59,329 nucleotides of DNA. Source: Dickeya zeae NCPPB 2538. GTDB taxonomy: Bacteria > Pseudomonadota > Gammaproteobacteria > Enterobacterales > Enterobacteriaceae. The stretch covers positions 3,448,231-3,507,559 of the forward strand of contig NZ_CM001977.1 in assembly GCF_000406165.1 (NCBI RefSeq). Direction: 5' to 3'. The notes under the pieces are model-generated. The model was given only the letters and a program-made list of their open reading frames with translations, did not search any database and was not told the origin of the DNA. This document shows positions 50,229-59,233 of this stretch, piece by piece (within the stretch, counting starts at the first letter, position 1; each line of letters begins with the position of its first letter). The position numbers were made by a program, and so were the translations under genes.

Positions 50229-51371
50229 TTAACCGTGATGCTGCCGCCACCATTCTGCCAGCAGAATCCCGGTAGCCACCGAGATATTCAGGCTTTCTAC
50301 ATTGCCGGTACCGTCAATCGATACTTTGACATCGCCCTGCTGCCAGGCACTGTCTGACAAGCCATCGCCTTCCTGACCCAGCACGATCACCGTCTTCGCG
50401 GGCAGCGAGACTTGCGACAAAGTGGTGCCTTTATGGCTGGACGTCGTCACGATGGTGTAACCCGCAGCACGGAACTGCGCCAGCGCATCAACCAGACCCT
50501 CAGCGTTGATGGCTTTCACGTGCTCAGCACCGCCTTCTGCGGTACGCACTGCAGCACCAGACTCCAGCTGCGATGCATCATTGACCAGCACACCTTTCAC
50601 ACCAAAATGTGCGCAGCTGCGCATGATACCGCCCAGATTATGTGGATTACCCACATCTTCCAGCGCCAGCACACAGTCAGTTTCACCGGCTTCACGCAGG
50701 TAGGCAGTAACATCCAAACCACGGCGTTTCTTGATCAGAAAACACACGCCACCGTGATGTTCAGTACCGGATGCACGAGCCAGCTCTTCGTCTTCCACGA
50801 CGTGGTAAGCCTTGCGGTTAGCCGCCATCCAACGCAATGCTTCACGAAAACGCGGTGTGACTTCCTGCAAAAACCAGCCACGCACAATGGCTTCCGGACG
50901 GCTCAAAAACAGAGCCTGACAGGCATTTTCTCCGTAAACCCGAGTTTCCTCCGCACGCTGACGGCGAATTTGCTCTGGGTCGACCTGACTTTTACCACTA
51001 ATTCCGCCGTGATCCGGTGTCTCTCCTGGCGCACGTGATACCGTTTTCCAGGGAGAATCGGTATATTCTGGCGATTCACTGCGAACCGGACGCTCGCGCC
51101 CAGCCGACTCACCGCGCCACTTGCCACCACGCCCGGCGCTGTCTTTATTATCTTTATTGTCTCGATCGCGTCCGCCACGCGGCGCACCATCACGCCCTTT
51201 ACGGCTGCCACGGTTGCTATCACCACGGTTGCTATCACTACGATGGCTATCCCCGTCACCACGACGCTTATCCGATGTTCGTTTTGGCTTACTGCTTTTC
51301 TCGTCCCCGTCCTCACTGCGGACGTACATGACACGGACCTTGCCGCCCTTTCCACTCAATGTATCGCTCAT
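50229..51371 (-). CDS. yfiF: YfiF, SpoU/TrmH-family RNA methyltransferase
   Basis: A probable tRNA/rRNA 2'-O-methyltransferase; the exact target of YfiF is not firmly known. The 380-residue product has a disordered Arg/Asp/Gly-rich N-terminal part (about 18-100, with repeated DSNRG), then WKTVSRAPGETPDHGGISGK, a SpoU substrate-binding part (about 135-215), and the SPOUT knot domain with the three motifs DVGNPHNLGGIMRSC, IVLGQEGDGLS and VESLNISVATGILL. ATG 51371 follows GGAGAA. E. coli YfiF is shorter in the N-terminal region. It diverges from trxC. Confidence 0.93.
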   Translation of the reverse strand: MSDTLSGKGGKVRVMYVRSEDGDEKSSKPKRTSDKRRGDGDSHRSDSNRGDSNRGSRKGRDGAPRGGRDRDNKDNKDSAGRGGKWRGESAGRERPVRSESPEYTDSPWKTVSRAPGETPDHGGISGKSQVDPEQIRRQRAEETRVYGENACQALFLSRPEAIVRGWFLQEVTPRFREALRWMAANRKAYHVVEDEELARASGTEHHGGVCFLIKKRRGLDVTAYLREAGETDCVLALEDVGNPHNLGGIMRSCAHFGVKGVLVNDASQLESGAAVRTAEGGAEHVKAINAEGLVDALAQFRAAGYTIVTTSSHKGTTLSQVSLPAKTVIVLGQEGDGLSDSAWQQGDVKVSIDGTGNVESLNISVATGILLAEWWRQHHG

Positions 51372-51613
51372 GATCTTCTCCACCTACGCGCTGGGCGCGA
51401 AGATTACCCTATGTACACCGGGTTAGCCACCAGCCCGATCATAAAAGTCACTAACTATTGTAACTATTGGGTAAAACGCCTTGTTGGTGTTCCACAGGCT
51501 ATCCATACTTATCCTGTTTTCGCATCACAGTTGTTGATCCTTTTGCACCAGATGGACGCATCTTCATCAACAATACACTTGATTACAGCCCTTTTTCTAT
51601 CAGAGGCCCGTTT

Positions 51614-52039
51614 ATGAATACGGTATGTGCATTCTGCAACGCCACGAATCGACTGCCAGAAGAACGTATTAATGAAAACCAGAGCGCCAAATGCGGTCGT
51701 TGCGGTCATCCCCTGTTTAATGGGGAGGTGATTAACGCCACGGAAAAGACGCTGGATAAATTACTACAGGACGATTTGCCAGTGGTGGTGGACTTCTGGG
51801 CACCCTGGTGCGGCCCGTGCGTCAACTTTGCACCAGTATTTGAAAGCGTCGCCGACGAAAATGCCGACAAGATCCGCTTTGTGAAAGTGAACACTGAGGC
51901 AGAACCGGCTCTGAGTGCCCGTTTTCGTATCCGCAGTATCCCGACTATCATGCTCTTCAAGCAAGGGAAAATGGTCGATATGCTTAACGGCGCGATGCCT
52001 AAAGCCCCTTTTGAGAGCTGGCTTAACGAATCGCTCTAA
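51614..52039 (+). CDS. trxC: Thioredoxin 2
   Basis: TrxC is the zinc-containing cytosolic thioredoxin induced by oxidative stress (OxyR in E. coli). The 141-residue product has the N-terminal zinc module with two CxxC pairs (VCAFCNAT, KCGRCGHPL), then a thioredoxin fold with the active site WAPWCGPC (near 63-70) and the cis-proline SIPTIMLF. ATG 51614 follows GAGG; the longer frame to 51467 is not conserved. I did not find a convincing OxyR site in the 240-bp upstream gap. Confidence 0.97.
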   Translation: MNTVCAFCNATNRLPEERINENQSAKCGRCGHPLFNGEVINATEKTLDKLLQDDLPVVVDFWAPWCGPCVNFAPVFESVADENADKIRFVKVNTEAEPALSARFRIRSIPTIMLFKQGKMVDMLNGAMPKAPFESWLNESL

Positions 52040-52072
52040 GTACGCCCTGACCCGCATCATCATCACCAATCT

Positions 52073-52096
52073 GCCCCGTTTGCCACACGGGGCTTT
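52073..52096 (+). terminator. Hairpin after trxC
   Basis: A perfect 7-bp stem GCCCCGT/ACGGGGC with a 7-nt loop, followed by TTTA, 33 bp past the trxC stop codon. Confidence 0.6.
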
Positions 52097-52142
52097 AGGT
52101 CAGCAGCCCGGTCGTTTAGAATGGCGCTTTTAACGGAAAATC

Positions 52143-52859
52143 ATGACCGGTAACGCTGTTCTGCGTCTGCGCCAGCAACGCCTTGCTCTCTCCACGCGCC
52201 CATTTCGCGCCCGCGGTTGCCGCGTGACGCGCTGCCAGCGCTGTCTGCTGCCGGAAATTCATTGCCTGTGCGATACCCTCTCATCCAGCACCGCTCGCAG
52301 CCGTTTCTGTCTGGTCATGTTCGACACCGAACCGCTAAAGCCCAGCAATACCGGTCGCCTGATAGCCGACATTCTGCCACAAACGGATGCCTTTTTATGG
52401 TCTCGCACCGAACCTGACCCCGCCTTACTCGAGGCGTTGCAAACCCCAGACTATCAACCCTGGCTGGTCTTTCTGGCTGACGCCGACGAAGAAGGACGCC
52501 AGGTTTGTCATCAGTTACCCGCCAGTGACAAACCGCCGTTGTTTGTGATGCTCGACGGCACCTGGCCGGAAGCGCGCAAAATGTTCCGCAAAAGCCCGTA
52601 CCTCGATTCATTACCGATCCTGTCGCTCAGTGTGGACGCGTTATCCTGTTATCAACTGCGAGAAGCCAGTAGCGCCGGACAGCACTGCACCGCGGAAATC
52701 GCCATCGCTTTGCTGCATCAGGCAGGTGACCACACGGCCGCCGACGCGCTGGGGGCACATTTTGACCGTTTTCGCCGCCACTATCTGGCAGGCAAAGCGC
52801 ATCATGCGAAAAAGAAAATTTCACCTACTGTCACAGCAAAATCGGCAACTGACGTTTAA
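52143..52859 (+). CDS. tapT: tRNA-uridine aminocarboxypropyltransferase (TapT/YfiP, DTW domain)
   Basis: TapT adds the 3-amino-3-carboxypropyl group of S-adenosylmethionine to U47 of tRNA (acp3U). The 238-residue product has the N-terminal zinc-like cysteines CQRCLLPEIHCLC (near 31-43) and the DTW-family block LFVMLDGTWPEARKMFRKSP (near 137-156), then YQLREA. Known as yfiP in E. coli, with the same neighbours. The pat gene follows 33 bp downstream. Confidence 0.92.
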   Translation: MTGNAVLRLRQQRLALSTRPFRARGCRVTRCQRCLLPEIHCLCDTLSSSTARSRFCLVMFDTEPLKPSNTGRLIADILPQTDAFLWSRTEPDPALLEALQTPDYQPWLVFLADADEEGRQVCHQLPASDKPPLFVMLDGTWPEARKMFRKSPYLDSLPILSLSVDALSCYQLREASSAGQHCTAEIAIALLHQAGDHTAADALGAHFDRFRRHYLAGKAHHAKKKISPTVTAKSATDV

Positions 52860-52892
52860 GATCAATCAGGTGTATTCCAACAGGAGTAACTG

Positions 52893-55559
52893 ATGAGCCA
52901 GCGTGGATTAGAAGCACTGCTGCGGCCCCGTTCAATTGCGGTGCTCGGGGCGTCGGAAAAACCGGGACGAGCGGGTTTTTTGATGATGCGCAATCTGCTT
53001 GACGGCGGATTCAACGGGCCGGTGCTGCCTGTCACCCCTAAATACAAGGCAGTGTGTGGCGTTCTGGCGTACCGCGACGTCGCCAGCCTGCCAATGACGC
53101 CTGACCTTGCGGTTATCTGCACACGCGCTGATCGTAATCTATCGCTGCTGGAGGCGTTGGGACAACGAGGCTGTAAAACCGTCATCGTGCTTTCCGCGCC
53201 GCCATCACAATTCACCGAGTTGAAAAGCTGCGCCACCCGCTACGCAATGCGCCTGTTAGGCCCGAATAGCCTCGGTCTGTTGGCTCCCTGGCAAGGGCTT
53301 AACGCCAGCTTTTCACCGGTGCCGATTTTAAAAGGCAAACTGGCGTTTATCTCTCAATCGGCAGCAGTGTCCAACACCATACTGGATTGGGCGCAACAAC
53401 GCGGCATTGGCTTCTCTTACTTTATCGCGCTGGGTGACAGTCTGGACATTGACGTTGATGACCTGTTGGATTTTCTGGCTCGTGACGGTAAAACCAGCGC
53501 CATTTTGCTACATCTGGAGCACATCAGCGACGCCCGACGTTTTCTTTCCGCCGCGCGCAGTGCTTCTCGCAATAAACCGATTCTGGTGATCAAAAGTGGT
53601 CGTAGCCAACAGGCGCAGCAACTATTGCATGACGGCCAGCATGGGCTGGATGCCGCCTATGACGCCGCAATCCAGCGCGCCGGGCTGCTGCGGGTGCAAG
53701 ACACCCACGAACTGTTTTCGGCAGTGGAAACCCTCAGCCACCTGCGCCCATTGCGTGGCGAGCGTTTGCTGATTGTCAGCAACGGCGCATCCCCTGCCGC
53801 CCAGGCGCTGGATCAGTTGATTGCCCGCCAGGGCAAACTGGCAAAGTTGAGTGAAGCGACACAACAGGCGTTACGCGCCGTATTACCTGACGATGTCACT
53901 ATCGGCAATCCGCTCGATTTGCGCGACGACGCGACCCCGCAACGCTATCAGGCCACGCTGTCGGCACTGCTCGATAGCGACGATTATGATGCGTTGCTGA
54001 TCATTCACGCCCCCAGCGCCGCCGCCCCCGGGACGGAAAGTGCAGAAAGCCTGATTCAGTTGTTGCAGCAACACCCACGTGGCAAGCGTATTACGCTGCT
54101 GACCAACTGGTGTGGTGAGTTTTCCTCGCAGGAAGCGCGTCGCCTGTTCAACGAGGCTGGGATCCCAACCTACCGCACGCCGGAAGGTACGGTCACGGCA
54201 TTCATGCATATCGTTGAATACCGTCGTAACCAGAAGCAGCTAAAAGAAACCCCGGCACTGCCCTCCGACCTCACCGCCAATGCCGCACAAGCGCACCTGT
54301 TAATCAGTCAGGCATTGCTGGAAGGTGCCACCCGGCTCGATACCCATGAAGTGCAGCCGATTCTGCAGGCCTACGGCCTGAATACCCTGCCGACCTGGAT
54401 TGCCAGCGATAGCACCGAGGCGGTGTACATCGCGGAAAAAATTGGCTATCCCGTAGCGCTTAAACTGCGCTCGCCAGATATTCCCCACAAGTCGGAAATT
54501 CAGGGTGTTATGTTGTATCTGCAAAATGCCCAGGAAGTACAACTGGCGGCGGAGGCCATGCTGGAACGGGTCAGACATACCAACCCGCAGGCACGCGTTC
54601 ACGGTTTGCTGGTGCAGGGCATGGCTAATCGTACCGGCGCACTGGAGTTACGCATTGCCGTCGAACAGGATGCTATCTTCGGCCCGATCATTATGCTGGG
54701 AGAAGGTGGTACGGAATGGAACCGGGAAACACAGGCAGCGGTAGCCTTGCCGCCGCTGAACATGGCACTAGCGCGCTACCTGATCGTTCAGGCATTAAAA
54801 AGCGGTAAAATCCGTAGCCAAAATGCCCTCAAGCCATTAGATATCGCCGCCTTCAGCCGGTTACTGGTGCAGGTTTCCAACCTGATTCTGGATTGCCCGG
54901 AGATTGTGCGTCTGGATATTCACCCACTGCTGGCTTCCGGCGAGGAGTTTACGTTGCTGGATGTGACCTTACATTTGGCCCCCTTTAGCGGCGACCCGCA
55001 ATCGCGCCTATCGATTCGTCCGTATCCGCAGGAGTTGGAGGAAACCGTTTTGCTCAAGGATGGCTCGTCCTGCCTGTTCCGCCCCATTCTGCCCGAAGAC
55101 GAACCGCTGCTGGCCCATTTTATCGGCAAAGTGACGCGTGAAGATCTGTACTACCGCTATTTCAGTGAAATCAATGAATTTACTCATGAAGATTTAGCCA
55201 ATATGACCCAGATTGACTACGATCGTGAAATGGCGTTTATTGCTGTCCGGGCTGATATCACCGGTGAGCCGGAAATTATCGGGGTCACACGCGCCATTGC
55301 CGACCCTGACAACATCAGCGCAGAATTCGCGGTACTGGTGCGTTCTGATCTGAAAGGACTGGGATTAGGCAGAAAGTTGTTGGAAAAATTGATCCACTAC
55401 GCCAGCCTCCACGGACTTAATCGTCTTAGCGGGATTACGATGCCGAACAATCAGGGAATGGTCTCGCTGGCGAGGAAACTGGGCTTCAATGTTGACGTGC
55501 AACTGGAAGACGGTATTGTCACGCTGGAACTGCCACTGGGTACGCCAGTGCAGCCATAA
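52893..55559 (+). CDS. pat: Protein lysine acetyltransferase Pat (YfiQ/PatZ)
   Basis: Pat acetylates lysines in proteins, the best-known target being acetyl-CoA synthetase, which it inactivates. The 888-residue product has the usual two parts: an NDP-forming acyl-CoA synthetase-like region (about 1-690; CoA-binding start RPRSIAVLGASEKPGRAGF, SQSAAVSNTILDWA, and ATP-grasp VALKLRSPDIPHKSEIQGV) and a C-terminal GNAT domain (about 725-880; GLGLGRKLLEKLIHYA). E. coli PatZ has 886 residues. AGGAG precedes ATG 52893. Confidence 0.96.
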   Translation: MSQRGLEALLRPRSIAVLGASEKPGRAGFLMMRNLLDGGFNGPVLPVTPKYKAVCGVLAYRDVASLPMTPDLAVICTRADRNLSLLEALGQRGCKTVIVLSAPPSQFTELKSCATRYAMRLLGPNSLGLLAPWQGLNASFSPVPILKGKLAFISQSAAVSNTILDWAQQRGIGFSYFIALGDSLDIDVDDLLDFLARDGKTSAILLHLEHISDARRFLSAARSASRNKPILVIKSGRSQQAQQLLHDGQHGLDAAYDAAIQRAGLLRVQDTHELFSAVETLSHLRPLRGERLLIVSNGASPAAQALDQLIARQGKLAKLSEATQQALRAVLPDDVTIGNPLDLRDDATPQRYQATLSALLDSDDYDALLIIHAPSAAAPGTESAESLIQLLQQHPRGKRITLLTNWCGEFSSQEARRLFNEAGIPTYRTPEGTVTAFMHIVEYRRNQKQLKETPALPSDLTANAAQAHLLISQALLEGATRLDTHEVQPILQAYGLNTLPTWIASDSTEAVYIAEKIGYPVALKLRSPDIPHKSEIQGVMLYLQNAQEVQLAAEAMLERVRHTNPQARVHGLLVQGMANRTGALELRIAVEQDAIFGPIIMLGEGGTEWNRETQAAVALPPLNMALARYLIVQALKSGKIRSQNALKPLDIAAFSRLLVQVSNLILDCPEIVRLDIHPLLASGEEFTLLDVTLHLAPFSGDPQSRLSIRPYPQELEETVLLKDGSSCLFRPILPEDEPLLAHFIGKVTREDLYYRYFSEINEFTHEDLANMTQIDYDREMAFIAVRADITGEPEIIGVTRAIADPDNISAEFAVLVRSDLKGLGLGRKLLEKLIHYASLHGLNRLSGITMPNNQGMVSLARKLGFNVDVQLEDGIVTLELPLGTPVQP

Positions 55560-55713
55560 CCCCGAGCGTAGATGTGGTTGAGATCTCGCTACCGGCAGTA
55601 AAACTTGCTCACACGCCTGCCAAGTAGTGGTATCATCGCCCGATTCGGCTATGCCTTAACATGTATTTCATGACCATGTGGTCATCCCACGATGAGAGAA
55701 GAATCGCACTGTG

Positions 55714-57069
55714 ATGTTGTCAAAATTAAAGCGGACTAAATATCAACAACACCTTGCACAATTGCCTAAAATTCCTCAGTCTGCCGATGACGTCCAGACG
55801 CTTCACAGCCCGGCCGCATTCCGTACCACGCTGACAGAGCGGATTCTGCAGGCCAGGAAACGCATCTATGTGGTGGCTTTGTATCTGGAACACGATGATG
55901 GCGGCGAAGGTATTTTGTCTGCACTCTATCAGGCCAAGCGTCAATGCCCGGAACTGGAGCTCAACGTACTGGTCGACTGGCACCGTGCACAACGCGGTCG
56001 CATCGGCGTCGCGGCCGATAGCACAAACGCCGATTGGTACTACGAGATGGCGCAACGATACGATGACGCCGCTTTCCCGATTTACGGCATCCCGGTAAAT
56101 ACCCGTGAAGCATTGGGTGTCTTACACCTGAAAGGCTTTATTATCGATGACACCGTGCTCTATAGCGGTGCCAGTCTGAATGATGTCTATCTCCATCAGC
56201 ATGAAAAGTACCGCTATGACCGCTATCAATTGATTCATAACCCGGTGCTGGCCGATGTGATGGCGCGTTATGTACAAGACCTGCTGGTGTCCCCTGCCGT
56301 ACAACGTCTGGACACCTCTTCTCGTCCCAAAACTATCGATATCAAAAATGATATCCGTCAGTTCCGTCAGTCGCTACGTTCAGCCACCTATCTGCTACCG
56401 GGCGTCGGCGACAATAACAATCAGTTAACGGTCACACCGCTGGTTGGACTGGGAAAACAGAGCCCGCTGAATCAGACCATCCATCATTTGATGTACTGCA
56501 CCGATCAGCGTTTGGTGATGTGTACGCCGTATTTCAATTTGCCTGCGCTGCTGGTGCGCAACATTATTCGCCTGCTACGTGACGGCAAGCAGATTGAGAT
56601 CATTATTGGCGATAAAACGGCAAACGACTTTTTCATTCCGGAAGACCAACCGTTTCGGATTATCGGTGCCCTGCCTTACCTGTATGAAATCAACCTGCGT
56701 CGCTTCCTGAGCCGCTTGCAGAAATACATCGACAGCAACCAGTTAGTGGTTCGCCTGTGGAAGGATGGCGACAACAGTTTCCACCTTAAAGGCATGTGGG
56801 TAGATGATCACTGGCAATTACTGACGGGCAATAACCTCAATCCTCGTGCCTGGCGGCTAGATTTGGAAAACGCCATCCTGATTCATGACCCGGAACAGGT
56901 GCTGCAAGACCAGCGTCAACAGGAGCTGGAATGCATCCGCGCTCACACCCAGGTCATCACGCACTACCAGCAATTGCAGAGCATTGCACAATATCCGGTA
57001 AAAGTGCGCAAACTCATCCGCCGCTTGCGCCGAATCCGTATTGACCGCCTGATTAGCCGAATTCTGTAA
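55714..57069 (+). CDS. pssA: CDP-diacylglycerol-serine O-phosphatidyltransferase (phosphatidylserine synthase)
   Basis: PssA makes phosphatidylserine from CDP-diacylglycerol and serine, the precursor of phosphatidylethanolamine, on the inner membrane and ribosome-associated. The 451-residue product is of the phospholipase D superfamily with two HKD motifs: HLKGFIIDDTVLYSGASLND (near 133-152) and HLKGMWVDDHWQLLTGNNLN (near 356-375). The basic C-terminus KVRKLIRRLRRIRIDRLISR fits peripheral membrane binding. ATG 55714 is chosen; GTG 55711 adds one residue. Confidence 0.98.
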   Translation: MLSKLKRTKYQQHLAQLPKIPQSADDVQTLHSPAAFRTTLTERILQARKRIYVVALYLEHDDGGEGILSALYQAKRQCPELELNVLVDWHRAQRGRIGVAADSTNADWYYEMAQRYDDAAFPIYGIPVNTREALGVLHLKGFIIDDTVLYSGASLNDVYLHQHEKYRYDRYQLIHNPVLADVMARYVQDLLVSPAVQRLDTSSRPKTIDIKNDIRQFRQSLRSATYLLPGVGDNNNQLTVTPLVGLGKQSPLNQTIHHLMYCTDQRLVMCTPYFNLPALLVRNIIRLLRDGKQIEIIIGDKTANDFFIPEDQPFRIIGALPYLYEINLRRFLSRLQKYIDSNQLVVRLWKDGDNSFHLKGMWVDDHWQLLTGNNLNPRAWRLDLENAILIHDPEQVLQDQRQQELECIRAHTQVITHYQQLQSIAQYPVKVRKLIRRLRRIRIDRLISRIL

Positions 57070-57076
57070 CCCTTCC

Positions 57077-57108
57077 CGCCATTCCGGGGCGTTCACCCCG
57101 GAATGGCG
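57077..57108. terminator. Hairpin between convergent pssA and kgtP
   Basis: A perfect 13-bp stem CGCCATTCCGGGG/CCCCGGAATGGCG, loop CGTTCA, 8 bp after the pssA stop codon. No strong U-tract follows. The yfiM gene found here in E. coli is absent. Confidence 0.65.
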
Positions 57109-57213
57109 CTTCATGTATCTGTCTAATTCGCCCTCGTCTGACTGAGACTCACTAAAGGCAGGAAACATTGCTGCTGTCGGCTACTTTTCCTCGACGCTGG
57201 CGCATATGAGATG

Positions 57214-58512
57214 CTATGAGAGCTTTTCGCCTTTCCCTTTATGGTGTAACCCCAGCGACACCAGAAACGCCAATGCCCCCATTAACGATACATACCAAAA
57301 GAAGGACTCCTCCGTCCCCAGCGACTTCAACGATAAAGCGACATACTCAGCAGACCCGCCAAACAGAGCATTCGCTACAGCGTAAGATAACCCGACACCC
57401 AGCGCTCTGACTTCCGGAGGAAACATTTCCGCCTTCAAAATACCACTGATAGAGGTATAAAAGCTCACTATCACCAACGCCAGCATAACCAGCGAGAAGG
57501 CGATAACCGGGTTGGTCACACCCTGCAAAGTAGACAGAATCGGTACCGTCAACAAGGCTGATAGCGCCCCAAAAAACAACATAGAACTACGGCGGCCGAT
57601 TTTATCAGACAGTGCGCCGAACAACGGTTGCAGTAACATGAAGACAAACAGCGCCAATGTCATCAGCCCACTAGCCGACTTGGCATTCATACCGGCGGTA
57701 TTCACTAAATATTTCTGCATGTAAGTCGTGTAGGTATAAAAGCTCAGCGAACCACCCGCAGTAAAACCCAGCACCATGATAAACGCCTTGCGGTTGTGCC
57801 ACAGCCCGCGCAGCGATCCAGCATCTTTACGTGCACGGGTTTCGCTATTTGATGTTTCATTGAGTGAACGACGCAGAAATAAGGCGACCACCGCCAACGC
57901 CGCTCCCAGAGCAAAGGGGATACGCCATCCCCAGGATCGCAACTCCACGTCAGAAAGTAGGTGTTGCAGGACGACCACCACCAGTAACGCCAGCAATTGG
58001 CCACCAATCAGCGTGACATACTGAAAAGATGCATAAAAACCTTTACGTCCTTCCAGCGCCACTTCACTCATGTAAGTCGCGCTGGTCCCATATTCTCCCC
58101 CCACGGATAGTCCCTGAAATAGACGCGCTATCAGCAGTAATAATGGTGCCCACACCCCAATCGTGGCATAACCGGGTAAACAGGCAATGGCCAGCGATCC
58201 CAGACACATCATGTACACCGATATTAGCATCGATTTTTTGCGACCGTATTTATCAGCGATATAGCCAAACAACCAACCGCCGATGGGGCGCATCAAAAAT
58301 CCGGCAGCAAATACACTGGCAGTTTGTAACAGCTGCGTAGTCGTATTACCGGTTGGAAAGAAGATATGGGCAAAATAAAGAGAACAAAACGAATAGACGT
58401 AAAAATCAAACCACTCAACCAAATTACCCGAGGATGCGCCGACAATTGCCCAAATGCGTTGACGCGTGCTACTGACCATTATTCCATCCTGTGGCTTTGT
58501 TGTATTCACCAT
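57214..58512 (-). CDS. kgtP: Alpha-ketoglutarate permease
   Basis: KgtP imports 2-oxoglutarate with protons. The 432-residue product is of the metabolite:H+ symporter branch of the major facilitators with 12 hydrophobic segments: the RIWAIVGASSGNLVEWFDFY start, the GYIADKYGRKKSMLI loop (near 88-102), RLFQGLSVGGEYGTSATYM, and SFYTSISGILKAEMFPPEVR. Length equals E. coli. ATG 58512 is used. Neighbours (pssA, then rRNA operon) match E. coli order. Confidence 0.97.
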   Translation of the reverse strand: MVNTTKPQDGIMVSSTRQRIWAIVGASSGNLVEWFDFYVYSFCSLYFAHIFFPTGNTTTQLLQTASVFAAGFLMRPIGGWLFGYIADKYGRKKSMLISVYMMCLGSLAIACLPGYATIGVWAPLLLLIARLFQGLSVGGEYGTSATYMSEVALEGRKGFYASFQYVTLIGGQLLALLVVVVLQHLLSDVELRSWGWRIPFALGAALAVVALFLRRSLNETSNSETRARKDAGSLRGLWHNRKAFIMVLGFTAGGSLSFYTYTTYMQKYLVNTAGMNAKSASGLMTLALFVFMLLQPLFGALSDKIGRRSSMLFFGALSALLTVPILSTLQGVTNPVIAFSLVMLALVIVSFYTSISGILKAEMFPPEVRALGVGLSYAVANALFGGSAEYVALSLKSLGTEESFFWYVSLMGALAFLVSLGLHHKGKGEKLS

Positions 58513-58758
58513 GTACGATTTACCCTTTCTGTCTGCTATTTAATTATTCTTTTATATATAGCAGACACAATAAAACAGGCTTGAGGATTCAGGCAAAGAC
58601 TAATCAGCTCATGTAATTATTTAAGCCGGAAACAGGATGTGAGCACTATTTCTAATCGCGGTAACACGAAATGGCTGATGTGGGCTGAATACGTGATACA
58701 TGGGGATCAAAGAAAAAGGATCTACCGATCAGGGCTCCGGTTTTCGGGAACGATCGTC

Positions 58759-58800
58759 GACAGATGACAGATGACAGATGACAGATGACAGATGACAGAC
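58759..58800 (+). repeat. Heptanucleotide tandem repeat (GACAGAT)6
   Basis: Five perfect copies of GACAGAT followed by GACAGAC, head to tail over 42 bp, in the non-coding gap between kgtP and the rRNA terminator. The gap 58513-58865 shows no gene. Confidence 0.95.
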
Positions 58801-58824
58801 AATAGGTGACAAGCAGTGGATGAA

Positions 58825-58856
58825 CAAAAGGCCCATTCTTTCGAACGGGCCTTTTG
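58825..58856 (-). terminator. rRNA operon terminator
   Basis: On the minus strand CAAAAGGCCC/GGGCCTTTTG is a perfect 10-bp stem around a GTTCGAAAGAAT-type loop, resembling E. coli rrn T1 terminators. It lies 10 bp after the last 5S gene. Confidence 0.9.
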
Positions 58857-58865
58857 TCTTATGTG

Positions 58866-58985
58866 ATGTCTGGCAGTTCCCTACTCTCGCATGGGGAGAC
58901 CCCACACTACCATCGGCGCTACGGCGTTTCACTTCTGAGTTCGGCATGGGGTCAGGTGGGACCACCGCGCTCTCGCCGCCAGACA
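58866..58985 (-). rRNA. rrf: 5S ribosomal RNA (distal copy)
   Basis: A 120-nt sequence on the minus strand with the enterobacterial 5S core (GTGGTCCCACCTGACCCCAT, GCCGAACTCAGAAGTGAAAC). Its ends (TGTCTGGCGG and GCCAGACA) carry compensating changes relative to the other copy (TGCCTGGCGG/GCCAGGCA), which preserves the terminal helix. Confidence 0.98.
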
Positions 58986-59025
58986 AATTCTTTTATTCAT
59001 TTTGCCGAACGTAACTTAAAACAAC

Positions 59026-59101
59026 TGGTGCTGATACCCAGAGTCGAACTGGGGACCTCACCCTTACCAAGGGTGCGCTCTACCAACTGAGCCATATCAG
59101 C
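59026..59101 (-). tRNA. thrV: tRNA-Thr (anticodon GGU)
   Basis: A 76-nt minus-strand cloverleaf: acceptor GCTGATA/TATCAGC, CCA encoded at 59026-59028, anticodon loop TTGGTAA with GGT, T-arm with GTTCGACTC. It lies between two 5S genes, as thrV does in E. coli rrnD. Confidence 0.97.
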
Positions 59102-59113
59102 ACGCAAAATTTG

Positions 59114-59233
59114 ATGCCTGGCAGTTCCCTACTCTCGCATGGGGAGACCCCACACTACCATCGGCGCTACGGCGTTTCACTTCTGAGTTCGGCATGGGGT
59201 CAGGTGGGACCACCGCGCTCTCGCCGCCAGGCA
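59114..59233 (-). rRNA. rrf: 5S ribosomal RNA (proximal copy)
   Basis: A 120-nt minus-strand 5S gene, identical to the distal copy in its core; ends TGCCTGGCGG and GCCAGGCAT. Bases 59234-59329 are the 23S-5S spacer; the 23S gene itself is beyond the window. Confidence 0.98.
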
